Of a stretch of DNA of 31,091 nt, positions 7,229-16,600 are shown in pieces. A program made the translations under genes and the position numbers. The stretch is from IMG/VR virus record IMGVR_UViG_3300014819_000037, positions 1-31,091 of that record; one strand, 5' to 3'. Below the pieces are notes generated by a model. That model did no database searches. It was not told the origin of the DNA and saw only the letters and a list, made by a program, of their open reading frames with translations. How positions within the stretch are numbered: the first letter of the stretch is position 1; every line of letters starts with the position of its first letter. The DNA comes from a virus.

Positions 7229-8410
7229 TCAAATAGATTGTAAATATGTGAGCATTTTTTTAGCAACGTTATCCCACTGATATGCGGGATTTTGAGTCAT
7301 CTTAGCACATGCCTTTGCTTGTGTTGCATAATATTTTTTATTTGAATATAATTTATTCAGTTTTTCTACTACACTATCAATAGAAACATAAGCTCTATCA
7401 ATACCATAATTTATATCTTTTCCCATAAAGGCAATGTCAGCAAGTTCTCCACAATCTGCAAAAATTTCAGCACTTGCTGCATAATTAGGAATAATTTGTG
7501 GGCAACCAGTTGCTGCCATTTCAAATGGTACTAGACCCCAACCTTCACCCTCAGAAGTATTGATACCAACATCACAAGAGTTATAAACAATATTTAAAAC
7601 TTCTGGAGTAATATTATTTTTTTCTGGAGTAATATCAGTTCCCGAAAGATATAATCTTCCTTCAGAATCAACACCATTTTTTGCCATTTCCACATTAAAA
7701 AGTGGAACAATATCCCAACCACAATCTTTAATCCCCATATGAAGATAAAGTTTAGTATTCGGTTTTCCAACAGCAAATTTTGCAAATGCCATGATGGTTA
7801 AATCAATTCTTTTGCGTGGTTGATTTCTATTGCCATTAAAAACAATAAAATCATCTTTTTTCATGCTGCCAATGATATCTCTACATTCTTGTTTATTTTT
7901 TCTATAAAAAATATCACTATCAATACCATGCTCTAAAGTTTCAATTCTGCCAGTATAACCAGCTTCTTTAATTACATTAGCAGCAAAATTTGTATATGTA
8001 ATTGAAAGATCAATATCATTAAGGAATTCCACTACCTCAGGAAACCAACCACCACCATCTACAGGAAAATAAGCAACAAACTTAAATTCATCTTCTTCTT
8101 TATATTTTTTTAAAATTTCCCAGTAATATTTAATAATCCAAACATCATTAAAGGCGATAATAATATCTGGCTTAATAGCATTATAAAGTTCTTCAAGATA
8201 CTTAAATCCATATGGATCTACTTGCTGCCCACTTTTTGTGGATGCCGCAAAAATGTTGAATGGGAAATCATGCTTTTGTCCAAAATAATTAATGCCCATC
8301 ACATTGGTGTTAAATTCTTGATGAATTCTTGTTAAAATAGATTCAGTAACTCTGCCAAATCCACTTGGAATAACACAGTCACCTAACCATAATATTTTCT
8401 TTTTACTCAT
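7229..8410 (-). CDS. GT-B fold glycosyltransferase (GT4-like)
   Basis: The ~393-aa protein opens with KKILWLGDCVIPSGFGRVTE, the Gly-rich N-terminal loop of GT-B glycosyltransferases. NGNRNQPRKRIDLTIMAF marks the start of the C-terminal Rossmann domain. TSEGEGWGLVPFEMAATGCP contains the EX7E pair (Glu289 and Glu297) that binds the sugar nucleotide in GT4-type enzymes. It likely transfers a sugar from a nucleotide donor; donor and acceptor cannot be read from the sequence. I chose ATG 8410 (MSKKKILWLG), since the TATAAATT box at 8445-8452 would place a transcript start around 8439. Alternatives are ATG 8419 and GTG 8434 (401 aa); none has a clear Shine-Dalgarno. Its place among fibre genes suggests glycosylation of a virion protein, but host-surface modification cannot be excluded. 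Confidence 0.85.
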   Translation of the reverse strand: MSKKKILWLGDCVIPSGFGRVTESILTRIHQEFNTNVMGINYFGQKHDFPFNIFAASTKSGQQVDPYGFKYLEELYNAIKPDIIIAFNDVWIIKYYWEILKKYKEEDEFKFVAYFPVDGGGWFPEVVEFLNDIDLSITYTNFAANVIKEAGYTGRIETLEHGIDSDIFYRKNKQECRDIIGSMKKDDFIVFNGNRNQPRKRIDLTIMAFAKFAVGKPNTKLYLHMGIKDCGWDIVPLFNVEMAKNGVDSEGRLYLSGTDITPEKNNITPEVLNIVYNSCDVGINTSEGEGWGLVPFEMAATGCPQIIPNYAASAEIFADCGELADIAFMGKDINYGIDRAYVSIDSVVEKLNKLYSNKKYYATQAKACAKMTQNPAYQWDNVAKKMLTYLQSI

Positions 8411-8444
8411 AAAAACCATAAGGGGGTTAGACACATCATACTAT

Positions 8445-8452
8445 AATTTATA
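8445..8452 (-). promoter_or_regulatory. probable late promoter variant TATAAATT
   Basis: TATAAATT on the minus strand differs from the T4 late consensus at the last base. It lies in the 36-60-base gap after the fibre gene stop (8471) and 35-42 bases before ATG 8410. The same variant occurs before the 47-aa gene at 30636-30643. Confidence 0.45.
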
Positions 8453-8470
8453 AGAGTTGTCAAGAACGAA

Positions 8471-10456
8471 TTATGCGATGCTTCCTCCAATTGTACTATT
8501 AGCATTAAATACCGTTACAACTGCAGTGCCAGAAGTTGCTGCTAATGTAACTGAAGTAACACTAGCACCACCAGCAGATGAACCTGGAGATAAACTTACT
8601 GCTGCAAATCCTGTGGTTGTTGTACTAGCTGTAATATTAATTTGTTTTGTGGAGGCGTTAGTATTTCTTAAATAAAGTGTAATAACTCTACCTGCGGTAA
8701 GATTACTGATATTAATTGTTCTTGCAGTACCAGTGGCACTCTGTACATATGCATAATATGAAGTGGTTGCTGAATCTACTGTAGCATCTGCATCAGTAGT
8801 TGAACTTGAATTGCCGTAAGTTTTATTTGTAAGTGTATCGGATGTTGCCCTACCAACTAAAGTATCATTAGTAGTTGGTAAATTTAATGTTCCAGTATTT
8901 ACAATACTAGAAATAGTTGGTGTGGTTAAAGTTTTGTTAGATAATGTCTGTGTTCCATCAGTTGTGACTATTTCTCCCGCAGCATTAGTAAACCCCTTTC
9001 CTAAAACTTGAGTACTTGAAAGAACAGTAGTTCCATTAATTTGATAAGTTTTAGTATTTGCAATATTTAAGTTTTCTGTTGATGACCAACGAGTTCCTGT
9101 ATTAGAATATGTGAAAGTAATTCCTGTTGTTCCTAATGTAATTCCAGCACCATCAACTAAGGCCGATGTTGCTGCACCATCAGCAAGAATAATATTAAGA
9201 TCGTCAATACTTAATACGGTAGAATTAATTGTAGTTGTAGTTCCATTGACTGTCAAATCACCGTTAACTGTGACGCCAGAAGCAGTTAAATTTCCAGTAA
9301 AAGATGCTGAAGTACCACTTAAACTACCCAAAAGATTTAAATTTTTATATGCAATAATTTTTTCAAACCCATCACTTGTTTGAAAATCTAAGTAACTATT
9401 TGAACCTTCTTTAATACTTAAAGCTGGATTAATATTATCTTTAACTGTAATATTGACACCTTGATTTGTCAAATCAATTGTTGAACCTTTTACTTGAAAT
9501 GAATTATTAATTGTTGTTGTTCCAGTTCCAATAGAAGAACCAATATTAACTCCACTATTATTAGCTAATAGTTTAAAATTATTAACTGATGATAAAATTT
9601 CACCACCATTTACATTAACTGTACCATCAAAATACGACGCTAAATTTCTGACTCTAAATGTTCCACTAACAGTAGCAGAACCCATAGTAATGTCAGTCGC
9701 CGCACCAAAAGCATTCACAGTAGTTGCTACGGTATTATAAAGATTTTGTGTTGTTTGAGATCCAATTATTGTAGGACTTTTTATAGTACAAACTCCTGTA
9801 GTTGCGCCAATATTTAAATTAGTACTAGCACCAAAGGCATTGATAGTTGTTGCATTATAATTAAAAACATATCCCGTAGTTGCTATAGTATCAATTACAC
9901 CTGAATTTATATTTACATTTCCAGAAATAGTGACTGTTCCAGAAACATTTAATGTATTCAGAAAGGAAGTAGTATTAACATATAAGTTTCTCCATCCTTG
10001 ATTAGTACTACCCAAATCAAAAGTATTATCTTGATTGGGAATTATGTGTGAGTTTAAATCTGCATTGAAAACAATATTATCAGTATTTAAATCGCCAAAT
10101 GTTAATGTGCCATTAGTATCATTACCAGCTTTAAAAGTAATATTTCCATCAGCAGTAATATCACCGCCAACATATAAATTTTTACTAACTCCTAGTGTAG
10201 TGGAATCAAATTTATAAATCCCTAAATCAACTGCACTATCAAAAGATAAAGATGGTAAAGATTTAGTACCAGTTTTAAGTTGAATGGTTTGTCCAGAAAG
10301 AGTTACTGCGCCAGCAACTACACCATCAATTGAACCTACAATTGTTTTATCTGCAGTCACCAAATATTGACAATCACCAATATCCGTACCAATTAAATTA
10401 ATTAATTGACGTTGTTGTTCAAAAGTATTGCTTAATAAAACTTGTCTAATTGTCAT
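8471..10456 (-). CDS. tail-fibre-like virion structural protein
   Basis: This 661-aa protein is low in charge, rich in Thr/Asn/Gly/Ser, and made of short beta repeats. In order it has an N-terminal helix-like segment (FEQQRQLINLIGTDIGD), then TADGNITFKAGNDTNGTL, then NTFDLGSTNQGWRNLYVN at ~145-165. Two copies of a TTxNAFGAxTxxxxG segment follow at ~205-265, then LTVNGTTTTINSTVLSIDDL at ~410-430, and a DGTQTLSNKTLTTPTIS turn near 505-515. Such segments are typical of cyanophage long-fibre and fibre-like proteins as I know them. The C-terminus (from ~590) is Thr/Ser-rich beta strands. No chaperone-type peptidase or enzyme motif was seen. Its start overlaps the 67-aa gene by 11 bases, which implies co-translation. 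It probably forms a trimeric fibre or fibre adaptor. Confidence 0.85.
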   Translation of the reverse strand: MTIRQVLLSNTFEQQRQLINLIGTDIGDCQYLVTADKTIVGSIDGVVAGAVTLSGQTIQLKTGTKSLPSLSFDSAVDLGIYKFDSTTLGVSKNLYVGGDITADGNITFKAGNDTNGTLTFGDLNTDNIVFNADLNSHIIPNQDNTFDLGSTNQGWRNLYVNTTSFLNTLNVSGTVTISGNVNINSGVIDTIATTGYVFNYNATTINAFGASTNLNIGATTGVCTIKSPTIIGSQTTQNLYNTVATTVNAFGAATDITMGSATVSGTFRVRNLASYFDGTVNVNGGEILSSVNNFKLLANNSGVNIGSSIGTGTTTINNSFQVKGSTIDLTNQGVNITVKDNINPALSIKEGSNSYLDFQTSDGFEKIIAYKNLNLLGSLSGTSASFTGNLTASGVTVNGDLTVNGTTTTINSTVLSIDDLNIILADGAATSALVDGAGITLGTTGITFTYSNTGTRWSSTENLNIANTKTYQINGTTVLSSTQVLGKGFTNAAGEIVTTDGTQTLSNKTLTTPTISSIVNTGTLNLPTTNDTLVGRATSDTLTNKTYGNSSSTTDADATVDSATTSYYAYVQSATGTARTINISNLTAGRVITLYLRNTNASTKQINITASTTTTGFAAVSLSPGSSAGGASVTSVTLAATSGTAVVTVFNANSTIGGSIA

Positions 10457-10649
10457 CGGTAATTTTCTTTAATAATTGCTTGACTTCATCAAGTTCCTGC
10501 TTCAAAGTATTTATCTCGTTTATCATATTCTCTCTATTTGCTTTTGCTTTTATATAAAGGTCATATTCATCACGATTACAATTAATCACAGCACCACTAT
10601 TAAGATCACGATAAAGATTACTATGACCTTCTACTTTCAATCTATCCAT
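10446..10649 (-). CDS. small coiled-coil protein between fibre genes
   Basis: The 67-aa product begins MDRLKVEGHSNLYRDLNSGA and ends in a clear coiled coil from about residue 36 (NRENMINEINTLKQELDEV, then KQLLKKITDDN). ATG 10649 shares one base with the TAA stop of the 2525-aa gene (TAATG), and the 3' end overlaps the fibre gene by 11 bases, so the three are translationally linked. Short proteins of the form 'N-terminal RDxxxGAIxN loop plus coiled coil' occur among marine T4-like structural genes in my memory, with no defined function. Confidence 0.8.
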   Translation of the reverse strand: MDRLKVEGHSNLYRDLNSGAVINCNRDEYDLYIKAKANRENMINEINTLKQELDEVKQLLKKITDDN

Positions 10650-13600
10650 TATGAATTAGCAATTACTCTTAAATCTTCAAGACGTGGAGCAAGTGCTGGA
10701 TTAGATCCAGTAAATACAATTTTAATGGCAAATGCTTTAAATGGTTTTAAGTTAGATGCAGTATAAGAATATTCAATATAAGAATCAAGATCTTCTGATG
10801 ATGGAGATAATGCTTCTAAATTGCTTGGAATTATACTTCCAACATTATCAGAATATCCAGTTACATTAAAATATTGCCAATTAATATTATTCATATCAGC
10901 TGTACTTCCATCTGGTTTAATTTTATAAAGAACTTTAATATCTGTATTATTAAACAGATTTGCAGTAATTTTGCAATTAAGTGCTGTTCCTGGTGTATCA
11001 AGAACAACTTCTTTAGTTACATATTTTGAAGCAGCGGAGCTTCCATATGGATTTGTATCGGGAACAAAAAGAAATCCTCCAGTGTTAGAGACAGCAGAAA
11101 CAGTTCTTCCTGTAACTGGAGAAGTTCCAGCATCATTGTCATTTACAATATCCCCAACTTCAAATTTTGTTGGAGAAGTTAATTTAAGTTTTAATGATCC
11201 AGTTCCAGAATCCCAACCAATAATCACACCACTTTTAACTACAAAAGAAGTTGGAGTTGTAGTTACAGATCCTTGTGTAATGGGAGAAGTAGCAACAAAA
11301 TCACCAATTATATCAATTAATTTTAATTTTTTATTTGCCAAATCTACACTAACAATTTGTGCAGATGCTCCAGATAAAGATTGTGTAACTCTAGTATTAC
11401 TATCTACTGTATTTACAAAATTGCCACCACTAGATGTTGAATAACTAACAATAGCCGATTTAATAGTTTTTGTAGTATTAGTAATTGTATATGCAGAAGA
11501 AGTTGGAAGTATTAATGTCTGTGAAGAAGCACCGTATCTATCTTCATTTCCAGTAGGATTATCTATTCTTGATCCAACTGTGATGATATTAGTTCTATTC
11601 ACATCAATTACTGGAGAAATATTATCTCTATTAGATTTCATTGTAAGTGAATATAAAATAGATCTCTTACCAGAACTTGAAGTAAGACCTCTATAAATTT
11701 CATTATTTTTGGAAGCAATTACTCTGCTATCATCAAAATAATAATTATCACCTGGAGAAATTTCTACAGAAGTTGCAAGAGAATATTCATTAGATGTAGA
11801 AGAATCAACTGCTTTGCCATAAATTGTTTTTATATTATGAGAAATTGAACTTGATGGGAAAGAAAGAGTTTCAATTTGTGATTGAATAATTTGATAAAGT
11901 TTATTGGTGGTGGCACGAACATAATTTCCACCACCAGAACCAGAACCAGTTACTGCAACATTAGCAGTATTCCAAAGTGTAGAATCAATTAAAATGCAAT
12001 ATTCATCTAATCCTACATTACTGATTGAATGAATTCCATTTAATAAACTTACGGGAACACCATAGATATTTGAAGGAGATCCAGTACCAATAATGTCGGA
12101 AAGTATTACAGTATCTCCTGTTTTCATGCCGTGATTTGGATGATTTATTCTAACAACTTTTTGGTTAGATCCAAACAATGATGAAATTCCCAGAGTATTA
12201 TCAATTAAAATTGGATTATTTGGCAAACTTACATATTCTATTTCACTATTAACCAACTCTACAGTAGCAGTTGATTTAGTATCAAATACGCATCTATTTA
12301 CTGTAAATTTGAGGTCTTCTAAAGAATCTTCAATAAAGGAAAAGGAATTTTGTGCCTTATAAATTGATCCCACTCTTGGTTGATTTGAAGCAACAACAAT
12401 ACTATTCAATAATTGATCGCCAACTTTTGAACTATAAAGTTGATAATCAGGAGAAGAACTTTTTACAATCAATGCATAAGTTTTATTATTTTCAAGATAT
12501 ACTGGCGAAGGAAATTTAAAATTTGTTTTTGCAGTAGCATTTGATGAAGTAGAAATGCCCATTTTTACTGAAGGATTTGTAATTCTAATTACAGATTCAG
12601 CAGTGGCGAGGGTATCGCCGCCAGTAATGATTACTGTTGGTGAAGTATAATATCCAGATCCATTATTAGTCACTGTGATATCATAAATTTTGCCATTATA
12701 AATTTTTGCAGATGCAGTTGCAACACTGCCAAAAGATCCGCCATTATCACCAGTAATAGAAATAGTAGTTGAATTTGAAGAATATCCCGAACCAAAATTA
12801 GTAACTCTAATTTTTTCTACAATACCACAATCTTGATCAATATAAAATTTAGTTGATGTAATCAAAGGTGAACGATTAAGTATAATTTCTTCTCCAGCAA
12901 TAAAACTTATTCCATTATGATTGGAAAGAATTAAATTATATCTAGTGTTTACTGAGGATACAGATAGATTTGTTTTTATAGTTCCAGTGGCACCTGAAGT
13001 TTTTCCAGTAATTGTTTCTCCAGCATTAAATGTAATTCCAGTAGGAACATCATTTCCAAGTTTAATGCGAAGAATTGTATCTGGATTTAAAGATGTTTGA
13101 CTAAATGGAATGATATTTCTTGTGGGAATTCCCGCAGAGGTTTCTGTAAGATAAACTGATACTGGTCTGTCCGTATCATCACCAGAAGAATTTGTTTTAG
13201 AATTAAAATAAAGATCAATACTAGATGCAAATAATCCTTCTTCATATCCACTAATGGTAAATGTTTGAGCAAGTGGATCTAATAATCCATCTTGATTGAT
13301 ATTTACTCTAACACCATTGATAGTTTGAACTGTATCATTTGTATCTACAGAATTTCTACTAATATTAGCAGATCTTGTAGATTGATTATTATTTGGCGCT
13401 CCAGAAATTACATATTCAGTTTCAGCAAATGTTTTTACGTCTGAATTAGAAGAACTATTTGTATTGCTAGATGTTAATCTAAAAGTTTTTACTCCAGTAG
13501 TAAAGTTTCTTGGTGTGCTGGAAGTATTATAAAATGTTGTTGCAGAAATTTCCCTATCATATAATTTTTTACCTGCTGCTGGAGCATATCCTGCTGGAAC

Positions 13601-16600
13601 TAAGAAAATACCACTAACATTTCCATTGGTATCTGTAATAATTGATGTACCAAATCCTTTTTCAGCATATCCAGCAATTCCAGTAAATGGAGTTGTAATT
13701 CCCGTAACATCATCTGGATTTACCCAAGAAGAAACTTCAATACCATCAAAAAATGCATATAGACGAGTTCCTGGTTCTAATCCCTTTGCTACAAATTTAA
13801 CAACATTTGTTCGAGCATATGGAATATATGCATTAGATACTACTCTTTGTTGTACAGAAGAATTTGGAGAACCATATGGCGTTAATCTATTTTGAGTACC
13901 ATTTCTAGTTCTTGTTCTTGTTTTACCTTTAATTACAGATGTAACTGTAGAATTAAATTGAGTTGTTCCAGAAGAATTATTTAATGCATAATTTGGAGTT
14001 CCTGTCCAAAGAATTTGCCACTCATTCCAAATACTTCCCCAAAGATTACTATTATTATTTTGAATGGTATCAAATATAGAATTTTCATTTACAATTAATT
14101 CTGGTGATCTATCAGTATCTTTCCATTCATCAATAGCGGGGTCTAAAGTCAATATGCCAGAAAACTTAGAAGATTTTCCTGGATTAATATTAATTGTTTT
14201 TGTTGCATATGGATTACTTACAGTTAATTGTTCTGTAAACGGAAGTGTTAATAATTCCCCCGTTTTCTGATATCCATTTGCAATTCTCTGAGAATCATTT
14301 AGATTTTTTTCAATCAATTTAGTTTGAGATGCATAATATGATGGTCTCAAAACTCCAGTTTGAGTATCAATCGAACAAGAATAATCAAGAGAATTTGTAT
14401 TTCCTACATTATGACCTTCAAAATTATCTACTAAAACGCCATTTTTAAATCTTTCATTTCCTAAAGAATCTCTAACTTGAGTGTTAAAAGTATCTTGTTC
14501 AAGTAAACTTAATACAGTATAATATTCTAATTTTTCAATTCTTTTTTCAAGCTTTCCAATATCTCTCATTGTATAGCGTTTATTGTCAATACTTTTAATT
14601 TGAATATCTTTCAAATCAAAAGTATATGCTGGAATATTGAAATAATATAATAAAAAACCATCAGAAAGTTCTGCTGGTGTTTGGGGATTTAAAGATGGAG
14701 TTCCTTTAGAAACTTTAAATGTGCCATCTTTAGTAATATAAAGAGCATCAATTCTATCCAAATAATATTCATAACCAGTGTAATAAGAAGTTCCATATAA
14801 AGGAAATGTAGAAATTGCGGAACCAGTTCCATTAAATTTTAATGCATTAATTGTAGTAAATCCATTATACCCAGGAAGAACTGTTTCAGTATTAAGCCCA
14901 GTATAATCAGAAACTCTTGGTCTGAAATCAACTACATCACGCAATGAAATTTTTCCATATACACTAGAATTATAATCTGGAATATTTTTATATGTAAAAT
15001 TATCTGTAAATGTATAAGAATTGACAGTAAAATAATCTCCAGTTCCGCTTGAACCAATATGCTTAAAATAATCAAACACTACAAGCATTTTATTTGTGGG
15101 AACAATTGCTCCTGGTTTTCTAATTAATCTTGCAAGATCATAATGAGTATCTCTTTGGCCGCCATCAAAAATAAATCTATCTGTAATGTCTACATCATTT
15201 GCAGTTGCATCTGCTGAAGATGCTGACATATAAACACCTTTGAGTTTATATCCATCAGCATAATTAAGTGGAATTGTTGAATATGAAAATCCTGTTGAAA
15301 TTTGATATTCTTGATTTTCAATCAAAGTTTTTGTTTTCGGTGCTGTATCTGATTTTACTACGGGAGCAATAATTTTATATGCAAGAGTTGCAAATGATGC
15401 ACCTAGATTAATAGTTGCAGATTGAGCATTGCTACCAAGAGTTACTGCTCCACTAAGATCTAATAAATCTCCAGTTTGAGGATTTGCAAAAATCCAATTA
15501 TTTGAAGAATATGATAAAAATGTTTCATTAGTTCCAACTGAAAGAGTTATTGTACCAGATCCATCAAGATTTCCTAAAAATTCTCTTTGAACAGTATAAT
15601 TAATATTAGTGTTATTTGGATCAAGAATTGTAGTTTTTACATTCTTATTTGGTAATGGAAGAAGAAGAGTATTTCCAGAAACACCATTTAGTTTAGATCT
15701 CAAACGTTCTACAGTTTTGGCGGTAAAATTACTCAATATAAAACCATAAACATAAATTCTTGCTGTTGAAGAAGTGCCAGATTTTGTTGCAAATTTGACC
15801 AAATATTTTCTTATTGTTCCAGAATCATCAGTAATTTTAATAATATCACCATTCACAAGATCAAAATCTGGTCTTGAATTTAAATTATCTGAAGTTATAT
15901 AATAGGAATTTTCCACAGCACTGAATGTTGCTCCACCAGCAACATTAAAAGTATCTTGAAGAGATGAAATATCACCAGTAAATGAATTTCCAGTATTAGA
16001 ATTAAAAAAACTTTTGATTAAAGAAGAATCGTAATTAATTACATTATTTTTATTTAAAACTGCAATATAACTTGCTCCAGAACCAGAAGAAGAAGTAATA
16101 GAAACAGTAGGTGATGTATCAAATTTACCAATACTTAAACGAGCTGCTGCTGTAATTTTAATAGATCTTAACTGATTGTTTGATAATGGGTATGATAATA
16201 TAATATTTGAATATCCAATTGCAGAAGTTACATTAGTTCCATTAATATTAATTGTTATTCCACTAGATGATGTATATCCACTACCAAGTGATACTGGTTT
16301 TAAATACGCAATAGATCCATCATCTTCAATAAAATTATAAGGCGTAGATGTTCCATCAAGTTCAGAAAGAATTGTTTCTCCAGATTGAAAAATTCCAGAA
16401 ACTTGTGATAAAATTATTTCATTAGTTTCTGAAGAAAGTAATTCTACAATTCCAGTTGCTCCACTGGTTTGTCCTGTAATAATTTTTCCCTTTGTGAAAT
16501 TAATAGCATTTTTACAAAGAATTTTTGTAAAATACTCTGTTGCAAATAATCCTAATTTATATTGAGAAGAACTTTTATTATATATTTTTGAAGTTGAATT

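Noticed and set aside
8411-8434. GTG 8434 as start of the glycosyltransferase
   Set aside because: It would lie about 5 bases from the likely transcript start and lacks a Shine-Dalgarno; the conserved part of the protein begins only at MSKKKILWLG. It is kept as an alternative.
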